A stretch of 64,000 nt of DNA from the NCBI GenBank assembly GCA_050180485.1, contig JBFXED010000005.1, positions 1 through 64,000 of the forward strand, written 5' to 3'. Positions 16,197 to 26,702 of this stretch are shown one piece after another. Source of the stretch: CADEGL01 sp050180485. GTDB lineage: Bacteria; Pseudomonadota; Alphaproteobacteria; CADEGL01. Made by a program: the position numbers and the translations under genes. Below the pieces are notes generated by a model. The model made no database searches, had not been told where the DNA came from, and worked only from the letters and a program-made list of their open reading frames with translations. Numbering within the stretch: the stretch's first letter is position 1; each line of letters starts with the position of its first letter.

Positions 16197-17471
16197 TCAG
16201 CGAAGCGCCGCCCGGCCGGCATAGCGCGCGGCCGGCCCCAGCTCCTCTTCGATGCGGATGAGCTGGTTGTATTTCGCCAGCCGGTCCGAACGCGACAGCG
16301 ATCCGGTCTTGATCTGGCCGCAGTTCGTGGCGACGGCCAAATCCGCGATGGTCGAGTCTTCGGTCTCGCCCGAGCGGTGCGACATGACGGCGCGGTAGCT
16401 GGCGTTATGCGCCCGCTCCACCGCCTCCAGCGTCTCGGACAGGGTGCCGATCTGGTTGACTTTGACCAGGATGGCGTTGGCCACGCCGCGCTTGATGCCG
16501 TCGGACAGGCGTGCGGGGTTGGTGACGAACAGATCGTCGCCCACAAGTTGCACCTTGGCGCCGAGCGCCTGGGTCAAAGCCTTCCAGCCGTCCCAATCGT
16601 CCTCCGCCATGCCGTCCTCGATGGACAGGATGGGGAACCGCTTCACAAGACCCTCGTAGAACTTCACCAGGCCCGCGGAATCGAGCGTCTTCCCCTCGCC
16701 CTCCATGACGTATTTGCCGCCCTTGTAGAATTCGGTCGAAGCGGAATCGAGACCCAGCGCGACCTCCTCGCCCGGCTTGTACCCCGCACGCTCGATCGCC
16801 TTCATGATGAAGTCGAGGGCGGCCTCGGCGCTGGCCAGGTTGGGCGCGAAACCGCCCTCGTCGCCCACGTTGGTGTTGTGGCCGGCGTCGTGAAGCTGCT
16901 TCTTCAGCGCGTGGAAGACTTCGGCCCCGACCCGCAGCGCGTCCGAAAACGTCGGCGCGGCAACCGGTAGGATCATGAACTCCTGAAAGTCGATCGGATT
17001 GTCCGCGTGCGCGCCGCCGTTGACGATGTTCATCATCGGTACCGGCAGGGTGCGTGCGTGCGCGCCGCCGACATAGCGGTAGAGCGGCAGGTCAGCTTCG
17101 GCCGCCGCGGCCTTGGCCACCGCCAGGCTCACGCCCAGGATCGCGTTGGCACCCAGACGCGACTTGTTCTCGGTACCGTCCAATTCGATCATGGCGGCAT
17201 CGAGCGCTTCCTGCTCGCGCGCCTCCAGGCCCGAGACAGCGTCGAAGATCTCGCCGTTGACCGCGTCCACGGCCTTGCGCACGCCCTTGCCGCCATAGCG
17301 CTTCTTGTCGCCATCGCGCAGTTCGACCGCCTCGTGCGCGCCGGTCGAGGCGCCCGAGGGTACCGCCGCGCGCCCCTTGGCGCCGGTCTCCAGCGTGACA
17401 TCCACCTCGACGGTGGGATTGCCCCGGCTGTCCAGGATTTCACGGGCGCGAAGGTCGGCGATGCCGCTCAT
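16197..17471 (-). CDS. eno: enolase
   Basis: This glycolytic enzyme interconverts 2-phosphoglycerate and phosphoenolpyruvate. The 424-residue protein has the N-terminal ARxILDSRGNPTVEV block, GASTGAHEAVELRDGD, and the metal ligands in LGLDSASTEFY, SIEDGMAEDDW and LVGDDLFVTN. The catalytic lysine is in ILVKVNQIGTLSE, and SHRSGETEDSTIADLAV completes the site. The eno-kdsA pair lies close together (34 bases) on the minus strand, downstream of pyrG and secG. Confidence 0.98.
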   Translation of the reverse strand: MSGIADLRAREILDSRGNPTVEVDVTLETGAKGRAAVPSGASTGAHEAVELRDGDKKRYGGKGVRKAVDAVNGEIFDAVSGLEAREQEALDAAMIELDGTENKSRLGANAILGVSLAVAKAAAAEADLPLYRYVGGAHARTLPVPMMNIVNGGAHADNPIDFQEFMILPVAAPTFSDALRVGAEVFHALKKQLHDAGHNTNVGDEGGFAPNLASAEAALDFIMKAIERAGYKPGEEVALGLDSASTEFYKGGKYVMEGEGKTLDSAGLVKFYEGLVKRFPILSIEDGMAEDDWDGWKALTQALGAKVQLVGDDLFVTNPARLSDGIKRGVANAILVKVNQIGTLSETLEAVERAHNASYRAVMSHRSGETEDSTIADLAVATNCGQIKTGSLSRSDRLAKYNQLIRIEEELGPAARYAGRAALR

Positions 17472-17505
17472 GTCGGATCTCGTTCGGTCGAAGAGTGGGA
17501 AAAGA

Positions 17506-18351
17506 TCAGTCCAGCCGGATGGGCCGGGCCTTGGCCAATTTGTCGAAGGCCAGAAGCGTCTTAAGCAGGTCCTTGAGCTTCTTCAAGGGCACCATGTTGG
17601 GCCCATCGGACGGCGCCTTATCAGGGTTCCGATGCGTTTCGATGAACACGCCGGCGACGCCCGTGGACACGGCCGCGCGGGCCAGCACCGGCACGAACTC
17701 GCGCTGGCCGCCGCTGGTGCCGCCAAGGCCGCCCGGCTGCTGCACCGAATGGGTCGCGTCGAAGATCACGGGATAGCCGGTCTTGGCCAGGATCGGCAGC
17801 GAACGCATGTCGGAGACCAGCGTGTTGTAGCCGAAGGACGCGCCCCGCTCGCACAGGAGCACATTGCGGTTGCCCGCGGCCTCCATTTTGGCCGCCACGT
17901 TGGCCATGTCCCACGGCGCCAGGAACTGGCCCTTCTTGATGTTGACCGCCCTGCCCGTCTTGGCGGCCGCGACCAGAAGGTCGGTCTGGCGGCACAGGAA
18001 GGCCGGGATCTGCAGCACGTCGACGGCCTCGGCCACCGGCGCGCATTGCGCCGCGTCGTGCACGTCGGTCAGCACCGGGCAGCCCCAGCGCGCACGCACC
18101 TCGGCCATGATCGGCAGCGCCTTTGCCATGCCGATACCCCGCGCGCTCGAAATGCTGGTGCGGTTGGCCTTGTCGAAAGAGGTCTTGTAGATCAGGCCCA
18201 TGCCCAGCGCCCGCGTCATCTCGACCAAGGCGTGCGACATCTCCATCGCATGCGCGCGCGACTCCATCGCGCAGGGACCTGCGATCAGCGCCAATTGCCG
18301 GTCGTTGCCGACGGTGACCTTGCCGATCTTGACGCGGTGAGGTTTCGCCAC
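17506..18351 (-). CDS. kdsA: 3-deoxy-8-phosphooctulonate synthase (KDO-8-P synthase)
   Basis: This enzyme condenses PEP with arabinose-5-phosphate to form KDO-8-P for lipopolysaccharide inner core. The 281-residue protein shows LIAGPCAMESRAHAMEM, YKTSFDKANRTS (PEP and A5P binding), PVLTDVHDAAQC and the C-terminal RGASFGYNTLVSDMRS, all typical. GNRNVLLCERG precedes the last block. Its presence shows the organism makes a KDO-containing LPS. It lies 57 bases after pyrG on the same strand and 34 bases before eno. Confidence 0.97.
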   Translation of the reverse strand: MAKPHRVKIGKVTVGNDRQLALIAGPCAMESRAHAMEMSHALVEMTRALGMGLIYKTSFDKANRTSISSARGIGMAKALPIMAEVRARWGCPVLTDVHDAAQCAPVAEAVDVLQIPAFLCRQTDLLVAAAKTGRAVNIKKGQFLAPWDMANVAAKMEAAGNRNVLLCERGASFGYNTLVSDMRSLPILAKTGYPVIFDATHSVQQPGGLGGTSGGQREFVPVLARAAVSTGVAGVFIETHRNPDKAPSDGPNMVPLKKLKDLLKTLLAFDKLAKARPIRLD

Positions 18352-18408
18352 GGGATGGGTTCTCCGAAGATTTGCGAACCGCCGCCGAACCGGGCGGCCT
18401 GGGCCTGC

Positions 18409-20040
<1,632 letters not shown>

Positions 20041-20078
20041 CGGGCTACACTCTACAACATGTAGTAGCGGGCCCCAAG

Positions 20079-20104
20079 AAAAAGAGGCGGCACTTCGCCG
20101 CCTC
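20079..20104 (-). terminator. intrinsic terminator after secG
   Basis: Read on the minus strand, GAGGCGGC - GAAGT - GCCGCCTC forms a perfect 8-bp GC-rich stem (20104-20097 with 20091-20084). It is followed at once by TTTTTC (20083-20078). It begins about 36 bases past the secG stop and ends about 40 bases before the pyrG start. Confidence 0.85.
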
Positions 20105-20139
20105 TTTGCCTCTGATTTTGGACTTCGCGCGCCGCGCGA

Positions 20140-20532
20140 TCACCGCTTGGGCGCCGCGGGGGCTTCGGGTTGCGCGGGCGCCGCCGGAGCCGGTGCGGCA
20201 GGCTGATCGGACGAGCCCGCGGGCGCGGCAGGAGCGGTCGAGCCCGGCGCCACGGGCGCCGAACCGGCCGGCTGGTCGACGATGGAGCGCGGCTTGTCGC
20301 GATTGGTGGCCAAGACCGCCAACGCGATGCTGGTCACGAAAAATAGCGCGGCCAGGATGGCCGTGGCGCGGGTCAGGACGTTCGCGGTCGCACGGCCGGA
20401 CATGAAGCCGCTCATCCCGCCGCCACCCCCGCCGCCGATGCCGAGCGCGCCGCCTTCGCTGCGCTGGAGCAGGATGACCGCGATCAACGCGACCGTGAGC
20501 AGCACGTGAATAACGAGAATGACCGTGGTCAT
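20140..20532 (-). CDS. secG: preprotein translocase subunit SecG
   Basis: This small subunit of the SecYEG channel has two membrane segments: about residues 3-22 (TVILVIHVLLTVALIAVILL) and 52-75 (TRATAILAALFFVTSIALAV). Between them is the family motif QRSEGGALGIGGGGGGGMSGFM. The Ala/Pro-rich tail after residue 85 is a common extension in alphaproteobacteria. The total is 130 residues. A strong intrinsic terminator follows. It is upstream of pyrG as in related genomes. Confidence 0.94.
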   Translation of the reverse strand: MTTVILVIHVLLTVALIAVILLQRSEGGALGIGGGGGGGMSGFMSGRATANVLTRATAILAALFFVTSIALAVLATNRDKPRSIVDQPAGSAPVAPGSTAPAAPAGSSDQPAAPAPAAPAQPEAPAAPKR

Positions 20533-20608
20533 GTGGGCCCGATCTGCAAGGAACGCGCGCTTTTAACCCCTTCGCGCCGCCGGCGCTAGGGGGAATAGGC
20601 CGGCATGC

Positions 20609-21070
20609 TCAGGGCGCCAGCCGCTTCTCGAAAAATAGGCTCACGGGGTCGGGTTTGTAGGGCGGGAACGGCGGAATCCGGGAAAATCCCGCGCGCTCAT
20701 AGAACGCGATGGCCGCGACCTGATGGATGCCCGTCTCCAGCCGCAGAACCCGGCACTTCGCCCCGCGCGCGTGATCCTCCAGATGGCGCAGCAAGGCCTG
20801 TCCCAGCCCGCGCCCGCGAAAATCGTCGCGCACATACATGCGCTTCAACTCGCCGAAGTCCGGAAAGAACTGAATGCCGCCGCAGCCCACGGCCTGGCCC
20901 TCCGCGCGCAGGACGAAGAAATGCACGCCCTCGCGGACCAACTTGTCGGCGGAATAGCCGTGGCGGCTTTCGGGCGGATAGTCGGGATGGTCGAGGGCCG
21001 CGACGAGTTCGGCGATCAGGCCGCGCGCCGTTTCCGTATCCGGGCTTTCGCGCGCGATGGTGACGCCCAT
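20609..21070 (-). CDS. GNAT-family N-acetyltransferase
   Basis: This 153-residue protein has the GNAT fold. GELKRMYVRDDFRGRGLGQALL supplies strand beta4 and the acetyl-CoA pyrophosphate loop RxxGxG (here R-G-R-G-L-G); quoted in parts it is ELKRMYVRDDF then RGRGLGQAL. AIAFYERAGFSRIPPFPPY is the usual C-terminal block. The ATG at 21070 is chosen because the family begins there and it lies seven bases after tpiA; longer in-frame extensions run into tpiA. Substrate is unknown. Confidence 0.88.
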   Translation of the reverse strand: MGVTIARESPDTETARGLIAELVAALDHPDYPPESRHGYSADKLVREGVHFFVLRAEGQAVGCGGIQFFPDFGELKRMYVRDDFRGRGLGQALLRHLEDHARGAKCRVLRLETGIHQVAAIAFYERAGFSRIPPFPPYKPDPVSLFFEKRLAP

Positions 21071-21077
21071 GAAGCCG

Positions 21078-21830
21078 TCAGCAGCTTTCGACGATGCCCC
21101 AGAACTCGGCCGCATCCAGGCTGGCGCCGCCAACCAGCGCCCCGTCGACATCGTCCAGCGCCAGGATCGACTTCGCGTTCGAAGCCTTGACCGAGCCGCC
21201 ATAGAGGATGCGGAAACCCGTCTCGCCGCCATGGCGCTTGGCCAACGCAGTTCGGATCGCGCCGTGCACCTCGGCGATCTGCTCGATGGTCGGTGTGCGG
21301 CCGGTGCCGATGGCCCAGATCGGCTCGTAGGCCACGACCGTGGTCTTGGGGCTGGCGCCCTCGGGCACGGAGCCTGCCACCTGCGCCTCCACCACCGACA
21401 GGGCCTGGCCCGCGTCGCGTTGGGCCTCGCTCTCGCCGACGCAGACAATCGCGATCAAGCCTGCAGCATGGGCTGCCTGGGCCTTGGCGCGCACGTCGGC
21501 GTCGCTCTCATGGTGCGCGGCGCGACGCTCGGAATGGCCCACGATGACGTAACGCGCGCCGGCGTCGGCCAGCATGGCGGCGCTGACATCGCCCGTGTGG
21601 GCACCGGATGCCTTGGCGTGGCAATCCTGCCCGCCCGCCGCGACCGCGCTGCCTTTGACCGCCTCGGCCACGGCCTGGACCAGCGTCGCCGGCGGACACA
21701 GAAGCACGTCGCACTTGGGCGCGGCCTTGCCCGCGCGCGCGGCCAGATCCTTGGCGCGGGCGATACCGTCCTGGCGCAAGCCGTTCATTTTCCAATTGCC
21801 CGCGATCAACGGGCGGCGGGAAGAAGCCAT
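21078..21830 (-). CDS. tpiA: triosephosphate isomerase
   Basis: This glycolytic isomerase interconverts DHAP and glyceraldehyde-3-phosphate. The 250-residue protein starts at ATG 21830 with RPLIAGNWKMNGL, containing the catalytic Lys. It has the electrophile His in VIVGHSERR, the catalytic Glu and flexible loop 6 in VAYEPIWAIGTGRTP, and the phosphate-binding YGGSVKASN and ALVGGASLD. In-frame codons upstream of 21830 are ignored because they do not resemble the family. The GNAT gene follows after seven bases. Confidence 0.97.
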   Translation of the reverse strand: MASSRRPLIAGNWKMNGLRQDGIARAKDLAARAGKAAPKCDVLLCPPATLVQAVAEAVKGSAVAAGGQDCHAKASGAHTGDVSAAMLADAGARYVIVGHSERRAAHHESDADVRAKAQAAHAAGLIAIVCVGESEAQRDAGQALSVVEAQVAGSVPEGASPKTTVVAYEPIWAIGTGRTPTIEQIAEVHGAIRTALAKRHGGETGFRILYGGSVKASNAKSILALDDVDGALVGGASLDAAEFWGIVESC

Positions 21831-21892
21831 GGGCGAAATCCGGCAATGGGGTTTGGAAACGAATTCATCGGGCGCATCGGCGCCCGGAAGGC

Positions 21893-21917
21893 GGCCCGGC
21901 GCATAAAGCACCGGGCC
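21893..21917. other. GC-rich hairpin between class II aldolase and tpiA
   Basis: GGCCCGGCGC and GCACCGGGCC flank a five-base loop, giving a ten-bp stem with one mismatch. It begins about ten bases beyond the stop of the upstream aldolase gene on the minus strand. There is no U-run after it on either strand, so it is not a classical intrinsic terminator. It may stabilise the aldolase mRNA 3' end or be a Rho-linked structure. Confidence 0.4.
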
Positions 21918-21927
21918 GTTCGCGGCA

Positions 21928-22692
21928 TCAGGTCTTGTAGTCGGGCTGCTCGCGGTCGAGGCGGCGCTTCATGGCCTCGTAGTTCAGCAGCGCGGCGGCC
22001 TTGCGGCGACCGCCGTCAACCTGCTGGCTGCGCGTGAATTGGACGATCTGCTCGCCCACCAGACGCGGCTTCTGGTTGGTCATCATGATGCTGTGCTGCG
22101 CCTTGCAGGCCCGCTCAAAGTAGTAGAAGTCGTACCAGGCTTCGGCGATCGTCTCGTTGACCGTCGACAGGCCGTGGTTGGCGCTGACCAGAATGGTCTT
22201 GTCGCCGCAGGCCTTCGCCATGCGCGCGCCTTCCTCCAGCGTCGAGCCCTGACCCTCGAAATTGTCGTCGTAGGCCACGCTGTTCAGATACACCATGAAA
22301 TCCTGATGGATCGGCAGCAGGCGGCCCGGCTCGGTCATGCACAGCCAGGTCGCGTAATACGGATGGCTGTGCAGGACGGCGGTGCCCTTCGGGTGCATCT
22401 TGTGGAACTGGGCATGGATGCAATAGGCCGTCGTCTCGATCTCGCCCCGGCCTTCGACGATCTTGCCGTCGAAATTGGCGACGATCAGGCTCGAGGCCGT
22501 GACCTCGGACATCAAAATCCCGTGCGGCTTCACGAAGAAACAATCCTTCGTGCCCGGAACCATCAGCGTCAGGTGATTCCAGATACCGTCGTCGAAGCCG
22601 TTGAGGGCGTGCAACCGGTGGCATGCCGCGAGATCGACACGCGCCTGCCAGACGGGGTCCTTGTGCTCATTGAGGCGAACCACTGTGGACAT
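21928..22692 (-). CDS. class II aldolase/adducin family protein
   Basis: This 254-residue protein belongs to the AraD/FucA-like class II aldolase superfamily, which uses a His-bound divalent metal. Visible elements are DGIWNHLTLMVPG (substrate-phosphate side), the metal histidines in VLHSHPYYAT and ILVSANHGLSTVN, and the acidic GRGEIETTAY. The start MSTVVRLNEHK at 22692 is preferred: AAGGGA stands six bases before it, whereas the ATG six bases earlier has no spacing from that site. The substrate is unknown; members include fuculose-phosphate aldolases and decarboxylases. Confidence 0.9.
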   Translation of the reverse strand: MSTVVRLNEHKDPVWQARVDLAACHRLHALNGFDDGIWNHLTLMVPGTKDCFFVKPHGILMSEVTASSLIVANFDGKIVEGRGEIETTAYCIHAQFHKMHPKGTAVLHSHPYYATWLCMTEPGRLLPIHQDFMVYLNSVAYDDNFEGQGSTLEEGARMAKACGDKTILVSANHGLSTVNETIAEAWYDFYYFERACKAQHSIMMTNQKPRLVGEQIVQFTRSQQVDGGRRKAAALLNYEAMKRRLDREQPDYKT

Positions 22693-22844
22693 ATCCATTC
22701 CCTTCTTTGTCCTTAAAGGGCCGGGAAAGCCGCGCCGTCCCGCCCGAAATCGCGCTGCAGCATAACCTACAAACCGGCACGGGGAAACGCCCCAAACACG
22801 CCATGGGAAAGCCCTAAAGCGCCCATAGGACAAGGCATTAGCGG

Positions 22845-22873
22845 TTGCTGGCCCGCCTGCCCCCACCTAAGAT
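22845..22873 (+). promoter_or_regulatory. possible sigma-70-type promoter for ppiD-trpE
   Basis: TTGCTG (22845-22850) and TAAGAT (22868-22873) are separated by exactly 17 bp, 38 bp before the ppiD start codon. The match is partial (three and four of six consensus positions), and this 219-bp gap also has to serve the divergent aldolase gene. Confidence 0.3.
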
Positions 22874-22911
22874 GCCGCGCCATTCGGCCCAACCCCTGCA
22901 CCTTATGAATC

Positions 22912-24801
22912 ATGCTCACCTCGCTGCGTAAACATTCCAAGGGCTTCCTTGCGATCTTCCTGTTCGGGATGCTGATTCTGTCCTTCGCGGTATGGGGGAT
23001 CGGCGACATCTTCCGCGGCCACAGCGATTCGTTCGTCGTACGGGTGGGCGACCGCAAGGTGGGCGTGCAGGAGTTCCGCACCGAGGCCCAGCGCGAGCTG
23101 CGCCGCCTGGCACCCATGATGGGCGGCACCATCGACGCCGAGAAGGCGCGACAGATGGGTCTCTATGACCGCATCGCCGACGGCATCGTGACCCGCCTTC
23201 TGTTCGAGGAGGCCGCGCGGCGCGAAGGCATCGTGATCAGCGATTCCCTGGTACGCGATACGATCCGCAACGACGCGGCGTTCCGCGACGCGGCCGGCGG
23301 CTTCGACCAGCGCCGCTACGAACAGTTCCTCTACAACAACCAACTGACCGAAGGGCAGTTCGTCGCCCTGTTGCGCGCGCGCATGGCGCGCGACCAGTTG
23401 GCCAGCGCCATCGCGGCGGGTGCGGTCGCACCGGACGCGCTGCTCAAGCCGCTGTTCGCCTACCGCATGGAGCGGCGCAACGCCGAGGTGGTCGCGATCC
23501 CCCGCTCGGCTTTCGCCGCACCGGAGCCCGACGCGGCGGCGATCGAGGCTTATTATAAGGATCACGAGCGCTCGTTCATGGCGCCTGAATACCGTGCCAT
23601 CAACTATGTGACCATGAGCGCGGACGAACTGGCCAAGACCATCGCGATCGGCGACGACAAGCTGCGCGAGGAATACGAGGCGCGCAAAGCCGAGTTCGAA
23701 GTGCCCGAGACGCGCGAGGTCGAGCAGTTCATCCTCGACAACAAGGAAAGCGCCGAGCGCGCCGAGGCGCTGCTGAAGCAGGGCAAGGATTTCGCGCAAG
23801 TGTCCAAGGACACGGCCAAGATCGCGCCGATCGCTCTCGGCGCGGTCAGCAAGCCCATGCTGGAAAGCCAGTCGCCGGAACTGGCCAACGCCGTGTTCGG
23901 TTTGGCCCAGCCCGGAGTGACGGCGCCGGTCGAGACGCCCTTCGGTTGGCATATCCTGCGCGTCACAAAGATCGTACCGGGCAAGCGCATGCCGTTCGAG
24001 CAGGTGCGCATCGACCTGGCCAAGTTCCTCGCGCGCGAACAGGCTGTCGATCAACTCTACCAGATCGTCAACAAGTTCGAGGACGATCTGGCGGCCGGCA
24101 CTTCGCTCGACGACGCCGCGGCGAAATACGGGCTGAAAGCGGTCAAGGTGCCTTCCGTGGACGCCGCGGGCCGCGACGCCAAGGGCCATGCGGTCGCCGA
24201 CCTGCCCAAGTCGCCGGAGTTCCTGCGCACGGCCTTTGCGACCGACGTGGGCCGTGACAGCCGTCTGGTCGAGTACGGCACAGACGGCTACTTCGTCATC
24301 CATGTCGACGGCTCGACACCGCCCGCGGTGCGGCCGCTGGACCAGGTCCGCGCCCAGGTGGTGGAGGCGTGGAAAAACGAGAAGCGCGATGAGGCCGCCA
24401 AGGCGCGCGCGCAGGCCATCGTGGAGAAGGTCCGCGGCGGCGCCGATATGACCAGCGTCGTGGCCGGCGAAAAAGGTATGCGGGTCATGCTGCCCGCGCC
24501 GTTCACGCGCGAGGCCGCCGAGCCCGCGCAAGGCCTAACGCCGCAATTGTCCGCCCTTCTGTTCGAGGCCAAGAAAGGCGACGTGGTGATGGCGCCCAGC
24601 CCCGACGGCTATGTCGTCGGCAAGCTGCGCGACATCCGCACGGGCGATCCCGCCGCCGATCCCAAGGCCTACGACCAGGCACGCGTCAACATGCGCAACG
24701 CGGTCGCCAGCGACATGCTCTACGCCTATGTCTCGTCGCTCCGCAGCCGCCTCAAGGTCGAGATCAACCGCGCGGCCTTCGACAGCGCGATGGCGCCGTG
24801 A
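22912..24801 (+). CDS. periplasmic folding chaperone / peptidyl-prolyl isomerase, PpiD-SurA type
   Basis: This 629-residue inner-membrane-anchored protein has a single N-terminal membrane segment (about 12-32, AIFLFGMLILSFAVWGIGD) preceded by SLRKHSKG, the PpiD arrangement. A SurA-like N-terminal chaperone domain covers about 38-230. A parvulin PPIase domain lies at about 265-355, ending PVETPFGWHILRVTKI. A second degenerate parvulin-like region follows. Family members help outer-membrane and periplasmic proteins fold. Its stop overlaps the GTG start of trpE (GTGA), a coupling familiar in alphaproteobacteria. Confidence 0.93.
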   Translation: MLTSLRKHSKGFLAIFLFGMLILSFAVWGIGDIFRGHSDSFVVRVGDRKVGVQEFRTEAQRELRRLAPMMGGTIDAEKARQMGLYDRIADGIVTRLLFEEAARREGIVISDSLVRDTIRNDAAFRDAAGGFDQRRYEQFLYNNQLTEGQFVALLRARMARDQLASAIAAGAVAPDALLKPLFAYRMERRNAEVVAIPRSAFAAPEPDAAAIEAYYKDHERSFMAPEYRAINYVTMSADELAKTIAIGDDKLREEYEARKAEFEVPETREVEQFILDNKESAERAEALLKQGKDFAQVSKDTAKIAPIALGAVSKPMLESQSPELANAVFGLAQPGVTAPVETPFGWHILRVTKIVPGKRMPFEQVRIDLAKFLAREQAVDQLYQIVNKFEDDLAAGTSLDDAAAKYGLKAVKVPSVDAAGRDAKGHAVADLPKSPEFLRTAFATDVGRDSRLVEYGTDGYFVIHVDGSTPPAVRPLDQVRAQVVEAWKNEKRDEAAKARAQAIVEKVRGGADMTSVVAGEKGMRVMLPAPFTREAAEPAQGLTPQLSALLFEAKKGDVVMAPSPDGYVVGKLRDIRTGDPAADPKAYDQARVNMRNAVASDMLYAYVSSLRSRLKVEINRAAFDSAMAP

Positions 24802-26318
24802 CCGTGAAGCCTTCCTTCGAGGAATTCGCCAAGGGATATGAGGCCGGCAAGGCCCAGCTCGTCTGGACCGCCCTTGTCTCCGATCTTGAGACGCCCGTCT
24901 CCGCCATGCTCAAGCTGGCAGACGGGCGACCCAACAGCTTCCTGTTCGAATCGGTCGAGGGCGGCGCCGTGCGCGGCCGCTATTCCTTCATCGGCATGAA
25001 GCCCGACCTGATCTGGCGCTGCCGCCGCGACAAGGCCGAGATCAACCGTCGCGCGCGCTCGGACGCCGATGCGTTCGAGCCGATTCCCGGCGGTGCCCTG
25101 ACCTCGCTCCGCGCGCTGGTCGAGGAGTGCAGGCTCGACGCGCCGCCGCACCTGCCCCCCATGGCCGCGGGCCTGTTCGGCTATATGGGCTACGACATGG
25201 TCCGGCTGATGGAGAAATTGCCGGATAACAATCCGGACCTGCTCGGCACGCCGGACGGCATGTTTCTGCGTCCGACCATCATCGCCATCTTCGACAATAT
25301 CGAGGACGCGGTCACCGTCGTGACGCCGGCCTGGCCCGCCAAGGGCACCGATGCGCGCGCGGCCTATGATGCGGCCTGCGCGCGGCTGGCCGACGTGGTC
25401 GCCGATTTCGAGCGTAGCTCGCCGCACCGCCGCGAGCCGGCGCCGGATTCGGCGGAAGTGCCCCAGCCCAGCTCGAACGTCACGCCCGCGCAATTCCACG
25501 AGATGGTGCGCAAGGGCAAGGAGTACATCTTCGCCGGCGACATCTTCCAGGTCGTGCTGTCGCAGCGCTTCTCGGTACCCTTCAAGCTGCCGCCCTTCGC
25601 GCTCTACCGCGCGCTGCGGCGCCTCAACCCCTCGCCCTTCCTGTTCTTCCTGAATTTCGGCGATTTCGCCGTGGTGGGCTCAAGCCCCGAGATCCTCGTG
25701 CGCGTGCGCGACGGCGAGGTCAACATTCGTCCCCTGGCCGGCACGCGCAAGCGCGGCGCCACGCCCGCCGAGGACCGCGCGCTCGAAGAGGAACTGTTGG
25801 CCGATCCCAAGGAACGCGCCGAACATCTGATGCTGCTCGATCTCGGCCGCAACGATGTCGGCCGCGTCGCCAAGGTGGGCTCAGTGCGCGTGACCGAGCA
25901 GTTCGAGATCGAGCGCTACTCCCACGTCATGCACATCAGTTCCAACGTCGTGGGCGAGCTGGATCCGAAATACGACGCGCTGGATGCCCTCGCCGGCGGC
26001 TTCCCGGCCGGCACCGTGTCGGGCGCGCCCAAGATCCGCGCCATGGAGATCATCGACGAACTGGAAAACGTACGGCGCGGCATCTATGCCGGCGCGGTCG
26101 GCTATTTCGCGGCCAACGGCTCGATGGACACCTGCATCGCGCTGCGTACGGCCGTGGTGAAGGACGGGGTGATGTACGTCCAGGCGGGTGGTGGCGTCGT
26201 GGCCGATAGCGACCCCGAGGCCGAATACCAGGAATGCCGCAACAAAGCCCGCGCCCTGGTCCGGGCAGCCGAAGAGGCCGTCCGCTTCGCCGCACAGGGC
26301 AACAGCGGCAAGGCATGA
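24798..26318 (+). CDS. trpE: anthranilate synthase component I
   Basis: This enzyme converts chorismate to anthranilate using ammonia from TrpG. The 506-residue protein has the tryptophan-feedback region near FLFESVEGGAVRGRYSFIG and the chorismate-binding catalytic blocks VGSSPEILVRV, RPLAGTRKRGATPAED, LLDLGRNDVGRV, FPAGTVSGAPKIRAMEI and YAGAVGYF. It is an unfused TrpE. Its partner gene trpG is about 27 kb away, although in many relatives the two are neighbours. The GTG start at 24798 overlaps the ppiD stop. Confidence 0.97.
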   Translation: MTVKPSFEEFAKGYEAGKAQLVWTALVSDLETPVSAMLKLADGRPNSFLFESVEGGAVRGRYSFIGMKPDLIWRCRRDKAEINRRARSDADAFEPIPGGALTSLRALVEECRLDAPPHLPPMAAGLFGYMGYDMVRLMEKLPDNNPDLLGTPDGMFLRPTIIAIFDNIEDAVTVVTPAWPAKGTDARAAYDAACARLADVVADFERSSPHRREPAPDSAEVPQPSSNVTPAQFHEMVRKGKEYIFAGDIFQVVLSQRFSVPFKLPPFALYRALRRLNPSPFLFFLNFGDFAVVGSSPEILVRVRDGEVNIRPLAGTRKRGATPAEDRALEEELLADPKERAEHLMLLDLGRNDVGRVAKVGSVRVTEQFEIERYSHVMHISSNVVGELDPKYDALDALAGGFPAGTVSGAPKIRAMEIIDELENVRRGIYAGAVGYFAANGSMDTCIALRTAVVKDGVMYVQAGGGVVADSDPEAEYQECRNKARALVRAAEEAVRFAAQGNSGKA

Positions 26319-26374
26319 ACATCTTGCCGCCCGGCCGATCCGGCGCGATGCTACGAAAGAATGGAGATTTGAAA

Positions 26375-26656
26375 ATGCGTTTGGGGATCGTGCTGGCCGC
26401 GTTGACAGTGTTTGGTGCCGCCGCATTGACTATGCTTGTCCCAGCGCGCGCCGCCTCTTCGCCCGCCCGCGCGATCACGGCGCCTGGCCCGGACATCATC
26501 CATGTCCAAAGCTCAGGCAGCACAAAGGTCCGCAAGGAATGCGAAGCCAAAGCCGACAAGCAAAAGCTCCGAGGTCTGTCGCATCAAGCCTATGTCGAGC
26601 AGTGCATGGCAGCTTTATCATTCAGCACCAGCTACGGCGTGATGCAGAGTAAATAG
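26375..26656 (+). CDS. small secreted protein with a PsiF-like repeat
   Basis: This 93-residue exported protein starts at ATG 26375. A signal peptide runs MRLGIVLAALTVFGAAALTM and probably cleaves after ARA. The mature part has the two-cysteine pattern ECEAKADKQKLRG followed by AYVEQCMAA. That matches the PsiF repeat in my memory (Cys, then an LxG, then Cys about 20 residues later). PsiF in E. coli is phosphate-starvation-inducible and of unknown function. It lies 56 bases after trpE and 46 before the hybrid kinase. Confidence 0.75.
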   Translation: MRLGIVLAALTVFGAAALTMLVPARAASSPARAITAPGPDIIHVQSSGSTKVRKECEAKADKQKLRGLSHQAYVEQCMAALSFSTSYGVMQSK

Positions 26657-26702
26657 CCGGCTTTGTTCGACGTTCGCGCGCGAGAGGGGGCTCGCCCGAA
26701 CC

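Noticed and set aside
16165..16197. GC hairpin with a seven-base A/T run after eno as an intrinsic terminator
   Set aside because: On the minus strand the T-run comes before the hairpin, the wrong order; on the plus strand it is an A-run.
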